DNA of 64,000 nucleotides from Boswellia sacra (taxonomy: Eukaryota > Streptophyta > Magnoliopsida > Sapindales > Burseraceae). Shown here in pieces: positions 10,663-22,301 of the stretch; within the stretch, counting starts at the first letter, position 1, and each line of letters opens with the position of its first letter. Both the position numbers and the translations under genes were made by a program. The notes under the pieces were generated by a model, which was not told the origin of the DNA, did no database searches, and saw nothing but the letters and a program-made list of their open reading frames with translations. The stretch spans positions 46,287 to 110,286 of the forward strand of contig SNVD02011435.1 in the NCBI GenBank assembly GCA_013180625.2. The letters are read 5' to 3'.

Positions 10663-13600
10663 CTATATTCTATCATTGTTGCTTCCGCTGCTTGATCCCA
10701 TAGCTTGAGTCTCACGTGTTTCCTTTTGTTCTGCAACATCGGCCAACTTGGATGTCTCAAACGTATCTTGTTCTTGTCTAGATTCCTGCCTGCTTTCAAA
10801 TAACTTCCCAGTCTTTCCAATAGCAAGAATTAGTTCAAGTTGTTTCTGTTGCTGCTCCTACAAAAATACTCAATCCCAGAAGTTGAAGTCAAGTCAAATG
10901 CAAATTTGCGGTATAAAACTAATTAAAATTAATGCATTTGCTCGACCTGGACATGGATCAACCACCAAAGAGTCATCAAATAATGGCAGCCCAACTTGAG
11001 CTGAAGTTTGCTTATATCATTGGGAACTCATTGCATACACTATAGCCCCTGTTGGGTACATGTTTGTTTGAAAATATATAGCCATTCCATCAAGCCACTT
11101 TGATGGAGAATAAAGAATCTATGTATTATAGGAATTACTTTTTTTTACGCATTGAGATAATCACCGTTTAGATACTTTACTTCCTAGTTTAATTAGGTCT
11201 TGGCCATTAGAAAAGAGGCCTTACTTTGTTTTATCGGCACATTTTGATGGATAGCTGATAAAAGAATATTGGTTTCTCTCCCAAGTCTCCTCATAAAGAA
11301 TATTGACATGAACAGGTCACTTACCTAAAACACCCACGATAAAATTTTTAAAAGCTGCATCAGCCCTTGGATCTACCAAAAATACCCTGATTTTGCTTAC
11401 GTGTTCACTGAAGTCTAAACTGGGACATTGCCGACATAGTGATATAAAACTTGCAGCATTTGGACTTCTGATCACTTGGCCAAAACCAAAAACCTTGATC
11501 ACTCCAATCCAAACCTTGGATTTGAACGGCTGAAAGCTCTGTTAGACTTTTAACATCATAGAGCTAAACCATAGCATTTCTTTTTAGGTCTAATAATTAG
11601 TACAAATATAATAGCTTAGAGACTTCCTCAAGTTCATGCAGCTTTTTTATGTGTATTGTTTCTTATTAAAATCTGCAAACTCTAATTTCTCCTCAAATCA
11701 AGGACATTGAAAGCCAAGCATACATATTAGGCCAGATCATATAAAAAAAACATTACTACCATAGATCTAAATATTTAAATTACACCTAAATCTCTAATGA
11801 TGAACCACTAAATATTAACAAATATCAGTTTGCAGTTTAAGATAATTACTTGACGCTAATAATAAACCACGTCATAAGACTTACCTGCATTGCAAGCAAA
11901 ACCTTCTGAATTTCACCAAGCTCCTTTTCAAGAATGTCTTCTTGCATGGCCAGTGCTCGAGTGGCTTCTGAATTCTTTTGGGCCAAAGCCGCAGTCTTAA
12001 AACCCAAACAGAAAGAAAGAATAACAAATAAATACACTAAAAAACAAATGAGTTCATATGCAAGTGACTAAGAGAGACACACAATAATTCTATCATACTG
12101 AACAAAACAATTATTTGATTAACCCTGTGACATCAATTTTACTCTGCAACTCCATTCTTTCAACAGATCATACTTCATAGATAGGATAAACAACTATAAA
12201 TGCCATCTTATTGCATTTGGGATTTGAACAATTGATGGTCCTCTGATGGATTTCTTTGAACCAGAAATCAAAGAACTAAGGAAACACATTTTCAACAGCA
12301 AAACACCAAGTATGCTCACAATTCAACAGAAACAAACCAGTCTGATGCTCTCAGCAAACTGTATATGCCACAAATTCCAGTAGTAAGATTCTGAATTCCA
12401 AAGCCTTAACATAGTTATATAATCAAAATGTCACTTTTGGCTAATTAAACCTCCCAGCATAAAGATTCCAGATCTTTTTTTTTTTTTTTCCCATTTCGTT
12501 TTAAATAAAGAAGACTTGATCTAATATGTCACACATAATTTCAGGAAGCACAACCTCCAGAAAAATTGCCCCTGCAGTTAGCCAGTCAGCTAATAAGCCT
12601 ATCAGACATAATCTCGTGAGATACTCTGTTCTTAGCCTCCATCATGATTCATGCAGATCTACTTTACTCCTTAGCCTCCATCATGATTCATGTAGATCTA
12701 TTTTCCTCCTAAAAGTGCATGGACCTATTTAGTTCCAGTTTACTAATCCAAAATAGTGACAAACCCGTAAGTCTCATATCTACCACGTCTTTGTATTAAA
12801 CTCATAACTAAAAATAGAACCTTTGTCATGAAGAAGAATACGTGTTATTAAGTATTGGATTTGTCATCAGAAACAAATAACTAATTTAAACCTCCTGTAA
12901 CCAGGTTTACCATATCAACAGATTACATTCCACACAAATAGCTTCAGAGAATCAATTGTCAGCTCCATTCTACAATATCCTTCTCATCCTACTTCTGAAA
13001 ATTAACAATCTAATTAAGCCACACAAATGTGTCATAACTAATGTCAATTATAGAGCAAGTGAACAAGGCAAAAGTTAGGTTGTGTACTGTTCCTTATGGT
13101 GCAATAATCCAGTCTCTCCAATGTGTATGTCTGTCAGCTTTTCCAAGTCCCTAACATGATAATACAATAGCATTTTACTACAATCTCAAAGTTTATTTTG
13201 GACAACGGCATATTCCTATTTCCTATAGAATATTCCTCATTTCAAAAGAAGAGTAATAGTATTATTTACCTGTGTGGCAACTAATTTACTACCTTTACCT
13301 TTTTTTCTTCAAGTGCCTAGATATCCCTCAACCTTTCTGTATTCATCAAATCTAAATCAAAGTCTACTTTAAAATGCTAACACCTTGGTAACTAGCAAAC
13401 TCGAGGTTGTAATAACCCAAATACATAACCACAAGGGATTCAAACCCCTGACCTAGTGGAAGATCAATGAACTGCCATAATTTGTTTGATGATCCTGATT
13501 CACAAGTAAGGTCAACTAACTGCTAAAGAAATGATTGGGGGCAAGCATTGAAGTGCTCTTATCAGAGTTCAGTAACTTAGGTCATGTTCCTAGTATTTTG

Positions 13601-14987
13601 TCCTTTTCATTGAAAGAGAATAAAAAATATATTAAAAACAGGTGCCGTGAAAGAAAATTGTGAAGTTGCTCAGCAAGAAAAGCATGCATGCCTAGATTAC
13701 ACCAAAGAATTGCAAGAGACTGCCGATTTGGAATGGGACACATAATTTAGAGATGTCCTAGAGTAGCACTAACTAGTTATATGAAAACAATTATCACTTG
13801 TTCTTCAAATGATTTAAATGGAAAGCAGCATATATTCCGTAGACTTGACGAGAAAAAAAAAATATCTTGATGCCAGCACTTAGAAGCATCCCTTTTATGG
13901 ACTTCTAAGATTAAGGCATCATCACATTCTCTTCTAAGAATAACACCTTTCTCTCCAAATGCAATGAATGAAACTGCATTCTATCACACGGAATGCAAGA
14001 CAAGATTCGAAGGATCAAAAAACTCTTGGTAACTTAGGCTGCCACACTAAATCTGAATTAGAAGGTCTCAAAAAACAATCACACGATCCATATTCTCTCC
14101 TAACGTCACTCTATCACTGGACTTCGTAGTGAACAAATGTCCTTAACTTTGAGGCTTGCTTCACCTACATCTTTCTCTTGTAATAACTGTTCATATTCGT
14201 TTAACCTTTTTCACATCTCTAAAGTTTATCACCTTCTACAAAAAGATAATTATTGTGAATACTTCACCATATAGACATGTCATAGTAAGTCATTATTTCC
14301 TCTTCATATAGCCATGTAATTTACAATCTATCAAAAATAATTCCAAACTTGACCAAAGCTGAGAATTGCCATTACCTGAGTAATGGGCTCTTTGAGAGCT
14401 TTCCGTGTAACCCGGAACCTAATCCCCAACTTCTCAAGCTGCCTAGACAAAACCCTTATAATTGTAGCGGAGCTCCTCAAATCCTCCTCCAATTTCTCAA
14501 TCCTCTCCACTAAATTCACACTCCCACCATCCTCCCTCCCTACACGCCACCACTGGCGCCGCCTTAGCACCGCCCCTACCCACACACCACACAGCAACGC
14601 CGCAACACCACCCGCCAAAACCCTCCTCCCAACCAAACCCACCACAGCCTTTGACCCCGCAATCGAGTAATTCACAACAAAACCAACAGCAATTATCGTA
14701 GAAGATAAAAGACAGAGCAGCTCAACCACTGACAGAACCGTATCAAGATTGAAAGTTTCATGTTTTTGCGGCGTTAATGAACTGGGGTTGGTGGAACACC
14801 GTGGCTTGAGGGAGTGGTAAAAATTGGGAATGAGAGTGGGTTTAGAGGAAATGCTGAGGAAATTGCGGGAGGTGCTAGGAGGGGAAAAGGAGAGATTATT
14901 TGGGTTTCTGCGGGTGGTAGTGAAGAGGAGTGAGAAACGAGAGGAGGGGAGTGAGTTGGTGAAGAGATGGTGTGATGTGAGAGACAT
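10663..14987 (-). CDS. Gene B: plastid-targeted-like membrane/coiled-coil protein, 305 aa
   Basis: Three exons on the minus strand, 14376-14987, 11885-11995 and 10663-10857, all with GT-AG borders and all in phase 0, give 305 aa. Residues 1 to about 64 are rich in Ser, Thr and Arg with almost no acidic residues, as in a plastid transit peptide. Two hydrophobic helices follow (about 83-106 and 113-140), then RRRQWWR. The rest (about 159-260) is heptad-like and rich in Glu, Leu and Gln, consistent with a coiled coil. The C-terminal tail is hydrophilic. From this I infer an organelle-membrane protein exposing a coiled coil; the family is not recognised. Intron 1 is long (11996-14375) and carries a small tandem duplication. 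The start at 14987 is the first ATG after a pyrimidine-rich leader. Confidence 0.8.
12631..12708. repeat. 39-bp tandem duplication in intron 1 of gene B
   Basis: Two adjacent 39-bp units, 12631-12669 and 12670-12708, both begin CTTAGCCTCCATCATGATTC and differ at only a few positions. The duplication is recent and non-coding. Confidence 0.85.
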
Positions 14988-15200
14988 TGTTTGTTTGTTG
15001 GGGTTTTAGGGTTTTGAATAGAGAGGAGTAGACATGGGTGTAGAGAATGAAGAAAGGGAAGAAAGAGAGAGAGAGAGAGAGATGTTATGGCGATGGATTC
15101 AATAGGGGGTTGGCTTGGCGCGCAGGAGAGGAGAGGGGCTATCAATTTTTAATGAGCTTTTGCCGTCCGTTATTCTGTAAGAAGGAATAACATGACACAA
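14988..15200 (-). promoter_or_regulatory. 5' leader and proximal promoter of gene B
   Basis: Upstream of the gene B start, the minus strand carries a pyrimidine-rich run (the GA run at 15061-15083 on the plus strand, read as CT repeats), a common feature of plant 5' leaders and core promoters. No convincing TATA box was picked out. The assignment rests on position and composition only. Confidence 0.4.
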
Positions 15201-15344
15201 CAGAACACTTCACTTGGCGAATGCTCTCCGGTCATCATGGGCCTCCCATTTTAAATTCTTTCAAATACAGGCCAGAAAACGCATGCCCCTCGTATTTACT
15301 TCAACTTGGCCTCTATTTCTTTTTTTTTTACTACATTTTTTTTA

Positions 15345-15543
15345 TAATATCATTACACATACAACTCATTTACAATCAAAATTTTATATAATCTAAATTA
15401 ATATAATATTATTAAATAAATATTATTATATCATTCAATTTAATCTCATTTACTATTTTTATTTTTCATCTTCTAATGATATTTTGTCAACTTAAATTGT
15501 ATAAAATAAAAAGTTGTATCTAAGTTATAGGTATACCATTATT
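15345..15543. mobile_element. MITE-like element related to 665-860
   Basis: The left end includes CATTACACATACAACTCATT, and the right end reads as a degraded inverted copy (AGTTATAGGTATACCATTA). Its interior, read in reverse complement, matches the element at 665-860. It is non-coding, and its ends are less certain than those of the other copy. Confidence 0.45.
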
Positions 15544-16199
15544 TAAAAAAATAAAATCCAAAATTAAGAGGAGCTTTTGAAAAATAATCATGCTCTAAAC
15601 AATACATTGTTATGATCACATTTCAATAGATAACAAAGATTTTTTTGTAATAAATACCAAGGACTACCAGATGCACAGAGCGGAGCCACTTACGGTTGAC
15701 TAAATTCAACCTATATATCATCTTCACAGCCATGAAAATCAACTTTTAACTCTGTTTTAACCAACTAAGAAGTACTTAAATATTCTGCTTTTCATATACT
15801 CCACTTATTATATTCCCTTGTTAAATTGATTTTAGCCAAACACAATTATACAAACAATTTTCCTATTTCTTCTAAAAGACTACTTGAACTCCTTTACAAC
15901 TCAATATCTTGCTCTTTCTTCAACCTTCAAATTTTCTTAGAATTAAGTCTTGAATTTCACTTAAACTTTCTATCACTTTAATCCTTTTTTTGAATTACCA
16001 AAATCTTTTCTTTTTTTTTTTGTGTGTTTGAATGGTGTGTTGTTCCTTATGTGTTGGTAAATTATGAACTTTAATGTATCCGTTTGTTTATCGTGTGAAG
16101 TATATTTTCAAGAGTTTTTGGGCTAAGAGTATTTGGTTCTTGGTTATACCCACATGAGCCTTTGTTGCAAGAACATTGCACTGTCCATATCAGAAAAAT
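15544..16199. other. Unassigned AT-rich DNA, perhaps the upstream part of a copia LTR
   Basis: No gene is seen. The stretch leads into a TATA-containing LTR-like region, and some of it may be the U3 part of that LTR. No matching 3' LTR was found to fix the left border. Confidence 0.3.
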
Positions 16200-16855
16200 C
16201 TCAGCTAACCATTTCTGTCCTTATCTCATCATATGGTTATTTTTTTTGGTATAAATATCACTCTTTTATTGACGATTTTCTTCAAGCTCTCTAGACCTAA
16301 AAGCTTCGAAGTAGTAATAATCTTCTTTGGCAAGATATTTGCTCATCTTCTTCATTATTCTTTATTATTCATTCAAAAAATGAGGGATTCAAGTTCATTC
16401 TACAAGAGAGGAATTTCTTGTGTTCGAAGCTCAAAGGGAGTTTAAGCTTCAACTGAGAGGGAGTCTTGGCATCACAATTAGGGGAAGACTATCCCATTTC
16501 CAACTGAGTGGGAAACTTAGTTGAGCAAGATCCAAGTCAATCCAAGAAGATTTCATCAACTTCATCAAATTAGAAAAGGATTTTCTATTTGTTTGGGTTT
16601 GTATGCTTGATTGTAATCGAATTTGTGATTGATTTAGTAGATTTGCTTCTACCTTGGAAAGGGCCTCCATGGATGTAGACTAAGAAGGATCTTAACTGAA
16701 CCATGTAATTTTTATGTCTTGCTCTGTTTGAGTTCTTGTTTTATTATATCTTTTTTTTTTTTTTGGTTCTTGATCTGGTGGCTTCTTGTTCTTAATCAAC
16801 CTTAATTGTATAAAGTTGAAAATTCATAAAAATAGGACCTATATGAATTGTAAAT
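16200..16855 (+). repeat. 5' LTR (R/U5 side) of a SIRE-like Ty1/copia element
   Basis: The region ends immediately before a methionine-tRNA-type primer binding site and a copia gag, so it must be the 5' LTR. A TATA box (GGTATAAATATCA, 16248-16260) fits a transcription start near 16290. The left border is not determined because no second LTR copy is present in the window. Confidence 0.55.
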
Positions 16856-16867
16856 TGGTATCAAAGC
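16856..16867 (+). other. Primer binding site, tRNA-iMet type (copia)
   Basis: TGGTATCAAAGC differs by one base from TGGTATCAGAGC, the usual plant copia primer site complementary to the 3' end of initiator tRNA-Met. It lies between the LTR and the gag start. Confidence 0.8.
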
Positions 16868-17016
16868 GGTGTTGATAAGTTGTTTCAATTAGATCTATGT
16901 TCACTTATATTTTTTTTATTTGCTGGGTGTTTATACTTGCTAGACTTGCTAGATATTTTTTTCTTATTGTCTTTGTTGGGTGTTTATCTCTTTTCAGTAT
17001 GTGTTCTTTGCATTGA

Positions 17017-17830
17017 ATGGATTCATTTCACAAAGGTGGGTCTATTAATAGACCTCCAGTGCTGGATAATTCAAATTATCCTTATTGGAAAAATCACATG
17101 AGAGTTTTCTTCAAATATATTGATGAATGTATATGGTTATCTGTTGTTAATGACTGATTTCCTCCAATTATGATTGTTAATGACGAATTAACTCCTAAAC
17201 TAGTTGATAAATGGAAGCCTGAGGAACTTGAAAAAACTAGTTGGAACTCAAGAGCTTTACATACCATTTTTAATGTTGTGTCTTATAATCAGAAGAAAAT
17301 AATTGCTAACTGTGAAATTTCTAAGGAAGCTTGGGATAAGCTTCAAACCAAAAATAGAGGGACACAAACTGTGAAGAAATCTAGGGTTATGCGTCTCACC
17401 ATTGATTTTGAAAATCTCACAATGTATGATGATAAGGCTATTTCTGATTTTTATGCTAGAGTCTGTGATATTTGTAATGAATGTTTTGTTTTAGGTGAAG
17501 TTTATTCCAATGCCAGAATTGTCAGAAAAGTGCTCAATCATTGCCTAAAACATTCAAAGCAAAGGCGACTTCCATTGAAGAATGTAGAGAAGTTGAAGCT
17601 CTAGATTTGGATGAGCTCATTGGTTCACTTTAAACATATAAAGTAAATCTAAAACAATGGAACAATGACAAGTCAACTTCTGGAGTAGCTCTGAAGCATT
17701 CACAAAATCCTAATAAATTCTCAATCGAAGACCTTGAGAATCTTGATGAGAGAAACTAGCTTTCTTCACTAAAAACTATGTTAAATATTTTAGGAAGATG
17801 AAGAATGGAAATTCCAATGGGAGAAACAGT
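17017..17830 (+). pseudogene. SIRE-like copia gag, N-terminal half, degraded
   Basis: An ATG at 17017 opens MDSFHKGGSINRPPVLDNSN and continues through YPYWKNHMRVFF, a typical start of copia gag. A TGA at about 17155 replaces a Trp codon, and a long open part then follows (17170-17604) with the conserved gag core EAWDKLQ...NRGT. More frameshifts follow up to a KMKNGNSNG-like stretch at about 17800. The zinc-knuckle half lies 13 kb away at 31.16 kb, so the gag gene was split by later insertions. Gag would form the virus-like particle. Confidence 0.8.
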
Positions 17831-17969
17831 TTTAGTTGTGAGTGGGGCCTCCATCCCACTCCAAGTGATTGTGACCATGACATTGCTCTTCAAGGCCTTG
17901 TGGCACTTGGAGGTACCACAAAACAAGTTATAAAGGTAGAGACTAGAGATTATCAAAGTCGTCATTCGA
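17831..17969. other. Left remnant of unresolved DNA inserted in the SIRE-like gag
   Basis: Gag homology stops at about 17830, and element 1 starts at 17975. The intervening bases continue, across the element 1 target duplication, into 29174 and beyond. They therefore belong with 29174-31125 to one older insertion whose type I could not determine. Confidence 0.4.
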
Positions 17970-17974
17970 GTAAT

Positions 17975-19337
17975 TGACACATCCAAAAAAGGATTGTCTC
18001 CCAAGTATAGGAGTGTCGAAGTAATAAACCTGGTGAGACCGGGGTCGATCCACGAGGAAGGAGATTTTAGCGCTACAAATTATATGCTAAGCAAATATGA
18101 TATAATTGATTCAAAGATATGACAAAATAATATCAACAATAGATAAGAATAATTAAAATGCGCAAGTAAAAGGAATTAACACAATAATAATAAAAGCTAA
18201 GGTTAGGGCATCCGCCCTTGATATTTCGAATAAGGATAATTAGCCCATTTTAGTTATATGAATTATATTTGTTTCATTACCAATTTATACCACTTCTTGT
18301 AAATGGGTTCAAGCATCTAATGTGCCAATCATCATATGTCTACAACAAATCAAGGTTCCTAACTAGATTCGTGTCGGTAAGGAAGAACCATACATCATCT
18401 AGAAAGGATCCAAACATTTGATGTGCCAAGGATTGTCGACAATGGATCAAGACCTCCACTTTACGAGTGGTGTCAAGATTGATTAAGAAATTAAATATAA
18501 ATCATATTGAATAAACATTATAAGATTAAGATTATTAAGCACATATTAAGGGTCAGAGAATCCTTATTCTCATATCAAGGGTTTCCCTTTCACCTTAGCA
18601 AAAGAGAAATTAGAAGAACATTATAATAGAAAGAAAATAAAATGCAAGAAAAAGGAAATTCATTAATAACATAAACACACAAAACACAATACAAGATCCT
18701 AGCCAAAGCCAAAATGTTCCAGCCAAGGCCAAGATGCCCTAATGGGTCACAAGGCACCTCTATTTATAGATACATCCAGGGGCAAACTTGTCAAATTACA
18801 AGGGCATAATTGTCAAATATTAGTTATAAATATCTTTGACAATTGGGATCATTAGGCACTGACTTTGACCATCAATTTTGACATCGAAATGTTGTGAATT
18901 TTAATCATATGTCTTCATAAAAGTTGTAGATATTTCTCTCAGATTTCTAGAACATATTGATTTGCACAATTTGGATACGTATTTTGAGAGATACGGTCCA
19001 AATATTGAGGCATGGTCAGACTGGGCCGAGACTGTAGATGGGTTCACTTCAAGCCCAATTTTGGTCCACTAAGAGCCCGAATTTGATGATGCTTGTGAAA
19101 TGCAATCTTGTAGACAATTGAATCAGCTTTCCAAAACATTAAGAATTGCACTATTCTGATCTATAAATAGAGAGTTATGCCTATTTTATCGAACCTGTAA
19201 CAAAACCAAAATTAAGAGGAAGTTAATTCCAAAGATGCAAAGACTACAAATATGCTTAAGTTGAGAATTTAATGACACTATTAATGCAATATGATGAACT
19301 AAGCTCTTATTAAACATACATATTTAAGTGTTCATCA
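17975..19337 (-). repeat. Element 1 3' LTR
   Basis: 1363 bp; in plus-strand reading it starts TGACACATCC and ends GTTCATCA. It pairs with the LTR at 27800-29168. It lacks the ~172-bp module seen in the element 2 LTRs. Confidence 0.93.
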
Positions 19338-19349
19338 CACCCCCCAACT
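19338..19349 (-). other. Element 1 polypurine tract
   Basis: On the minus strand AGTTGGGGGGTG directly precedes the 3' LTR (TGATGAACAC). This is the expected primer for plus-strand DNA synthesis and is identical to the tract at 57191-57202 in element 2. Confidence 0.9.
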
Positions 19350-20666
19350 AGCTTATTGCTAGTCCCTAGCAATTAAAGCGTTATTATTTAGAAGTGATTT
19401 ATAGAATTTTACATCCAAGGTGGTCATTTATTGCACTCTCTTTGATTTTATCCAAATAAACAAACTCCCAACTGATTTTTTTTTAAATGACTCATGTACC
19501 CTTCAGTCAAGATATCAATAAACCTCCTTTTTGTGCTCAGTCAACACATGACTATGGGGCTTATAGAAAGAAGCCATATCGGTTCTAATATTTGTTAAGG
19601 CTAACAACTTTAGGTAGGGGGCATTCATTTATTTTATATATATATATATATGTGTTTTTTTTTGAAAGAATGCATCTTTAACCCATGTAGCGAGCCTTAG
19701 GCTAATGGCTCCCAGACCAGTTGGCCTTAGGGCATTAGGTGTTAAGACAACCCTTCGAGCTTAACGACTCGGGTTGCCGATGCTTTATTTTTGCTTAGAA
19801 ACTTATGGATAGTGCAATGTTCAATCCCATTAAGCTTTCTCCTTAATCCATGTAGCGAGCTTTGGGCAAATAGCTCCCAAACCAGTTGGTCTTAGGGTAT
19901 TAGGTGTTGAGGCACCCCTAGGGCTTAATTGCTCGAATTAAGGAGGCTACGAGACCAAACTTATCCACAATTGTTATTTTTTTCTTCTTTTTTTGTTTTT
20001 TTTTTGTTTTTTTTAACTTTCCCCTTCCTTTGTGTTGTTATCCTAAACAAAATAAAAGAACTCAAATATTACAACATTTCATTTTGCCACCCACAATCAT
20101 GCATCAAGGTATGTGTGTGTGTGTGAAGAAAGTCTCATGAATACTTGCTTAATGAGTACATAAGCACACAATTTTTTTTTTTAAATGATAAGGCTGTGAG
20201 AGTTCATAGATTTTGAATAATTCAAAGTGAAATGAATAAGACCGTCCTTGTTATAAAATTCAAAAATCAAGACTAAATATATCAAGTGTGGCTAAAATGA
20301 GTTCATAAGATCAAAATAAAATGACAAATTGGTTAGAATGGGTTTCAAGAGTTCAAACTGGCCCTCCTTACTCTGCCATTCCTGACCCAGAATGCGTCTC
20401 AAGAGGATTTGAACTCCTTACACCGCACTCTGAATCTAATTACTAACTCGCTTTTTTTTTTTGCAAGAAAAAAGAAAATTCAAGACACACTTATGTCTAC
20501 TATCCTTCCCCCCAACCAACCAAATGAAACATTGTCCTCAATGTTTAAATGTAGAGAGATAAAGTATAGGAGACATTACCTGAAACTTCTGTTATTCAAG
20601 AGAGATGACCTGAAGGACTCATAAAATAACATGCTAAAAATAAAATAAAATAAAAGACAAAAAAAA
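19350..20666 (-). other. Element 1 non-coding tail between LOG and the polypurine tract
   Basis: About 1.3 kb without a credible ORF. It contains two ~90-bp direct repeats at about 19683-19771 and 19848-19938 (period 165 bp), each including CATGTAGCGAGC and CCAGTTGG followed by TTAGG. The same layout is conserved in element 2, so the tail belongs to the family and is not a local insertion. Confidence 0.75.
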
Positions 20667-21316
20667 TTACAAACGGAGATTCAGATCCAATTTGCACTTT
20701 TTGTTTTGCCCTCCTGCCCAATTAATTTGAGTACTAGCTGGGTCAGGTTCATACTCAACTTCTTGTAATTTGTCAAGTAACTTACTAGCAGAAGTGGCAG
20801 AAACAAGGATCTGTCTCGCCCAATGTGGGATAAAATTTTGTTCTACAGCTGCATCAACAAAACTTATTAAAGGATCAAAGAAATTGTTAACATTCAACAA
20901 ACCTATGGGTTTTTGATGGAGGTTCAGTTGGGCCCAAGAGGCAATTTGAAAAATTTCTTCAAGAGTCCAAAGCCACCTGGTAAAGCAATAAAGGCATCTG
21001 AATTGATGAGCATATGTGCCATGCGTTCATGCATAGAGGAGACCTGTAACTCCTTCCCAACCGTTTTTCCAACAATGCTTTCTACAGCCAAAGCTTTAGG
21101 AATAACTCCTAACACTTGACTACCTCCTACATGTGCAGCTGTTGATACGCAACCCATTAACCCGAGGCTACCTCCCCCATAAACCACATGAATCTTTCTT
21201 TCAGCCAGTAGCCTACCAAGATAGTTTGCTACTTCTACAAACTCCTCACTTTTACCCGGTCGAGATCCGCAGAATACACATATCCTTTGGATTCGACGTT
21301 GTGAAGTTCCCTCCAT
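20667..21316 (-). pseudogene. LOG: Captured LOG cytokinin-activating enzyme, 1-nt frameshift
   Basis: LOG (cytokinin riboside 5'-monophosphate phosphoribohydrolase) releases active cytokinin bases from their nucleotides in the cytosol. The frame starts MEGTSQRRIQRICVFCGSRP and carries VVYGGGSLGLMG (residues 44-55), MHERMAH (95-101, with Arg98) and PGGFG (113-117), all family hallmarks. One base is missing within the PGGxGTxxE motif compared with element 2, which shifts the frame, and the C-terminal third is open in another frame. Without that deletion the gene would be 217 codons including the stop, the normal LOG length. There are no introns, although plant LOG genes usually have several. 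It lies 3' of integrase and ORF-X inside a TSD-flanked retroelement, with its own TATA box upstream. The end reads LDLNLRL. Confidence 0.9.
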
Positions 21317-21365
21317 GTCTATGCAACTCTCTAACTATGTGTGAAGAAGAGAACAAGACATGTGG

Positions 21366-21373
21366 TATTTATA
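21366..21373 (-). promoter_or_regulatory. TATA box upstream of the captured LOG (element 1)
   Basis: On the minus strand CTATAAATACC lies about 50 nt upstream of the LOG ATG at 21316, at a spacing that would give a short 5' leader. The corresponding position in element 2 reads CCATAAATACC. The promoter is inferred from motif and spacing only. Confidence 0.6.
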
Positions 21374-21631
21374 GAGTGCAAAAAGGTATGCTAATGATGA
21401 TATCTATCTAGGTAGCTCGGTTGTTTGTTGAAAAAGTTGACAATAATGCATAAAAATTCAAAAGATGATGAAATAAGACACCATAAGTCAAACAAAAGAT
21501 ACAAATTCAAAAATGACAGCTATGAGGTATTAAAATTCAAAAATGATGGCACGCATGCATATGTACAGGTAGTTGTGACTGTGGCTCACATCTTCCTCTG
21601 GTTTTACGTCCAGAAACGGCTTAAACACCTT

Positions 21632-22177
21632 CTATGAGTTGGGGATATGCTTCCCATCCAGTTTTCTTATAAACTGGCAAACAGGGTCGTTTTGAGTCAG
21701 ATTCCCAAGACTATAGCGTTCCTGCTCATCTCGGAATTGTGTCCACAAATTAAAATTTTCACGCTGCACAAGTCCACAAGAATGCGTCTCAAGAGTCGTT
21801 CAGATATCATTCAAAGACTCCTTACTCAGTCCATTCTTGATGAACTATACTTTATCCTCTCGATTGTTAGACAAATATCCCAAGGAGCGGCAACGCTGGT
21901 TACAAGTCCATCTTGCACATCTGAACAAACTTGTAACCTTTTCGCTCTTCGCTTTTTGGCGTAAGAGCTTTTTCCCATACCTGGCATGTGAGACATAAGA
22001 TTATCTGAAAATTCATAAGAAAATCGAACCTTGGCTTCAATTAACCATCTTACTTCGACAGGCATACCCTTACATCAACATCCTTAGTCTTTCTGCATGA
22101 GCTTTGTAAATTTTAAGCAAATCATTTGGAGGAAGAGAGGGAAAATGTTTGTGCAGATTTGAGAGAATGGTGTCCAT
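21632..22177 (-). pseudogene. ORF-X, accessory ORF of unknown function (element 1, frameshifted)
   Basis: Starts MDTILSNLHKHFPSL and matches the 182-codon ORF at 54328-54876 along its length. Compared with that copy it lacks two bases at about codon 36, giving an immediate TAA, and is one base short near the Cys cluster. I do not recognise the family. It sits between the integrase end and LOG, where Athila elements may carry an env-like or other extra ORF. Confidence 0.65.
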
Positions 22178-22301
22178 GTGAAAATGCGAGAAAAGAAAGG
22201 AAAATGAATGCAAGGTGAGCAACAGTTTTTAGGGAACTGAAAAACCGACTTTAAAAGTCATGGAGTACCGTATCCGCCACTTGACCGGGAAAAATCAATC
22301 C

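Noticed and set aside
14383..15145. Open frames of 95 and 123 codons around gene B exon 1
   Set aside because: They are out-of-frame or antisense readings of exon 1 and its leader; the 612-nt exon with phase-0 continuation explains the region.
20667..21316. LOG as a normal host gene interrupted by a retrotransposon
   Set aside because: Both LOG copies lie inside LTR pairs with perfect 5-bp target duplications, at the same internal position, in two elements of opposite orientation; a host locus would not be duplicated this way.
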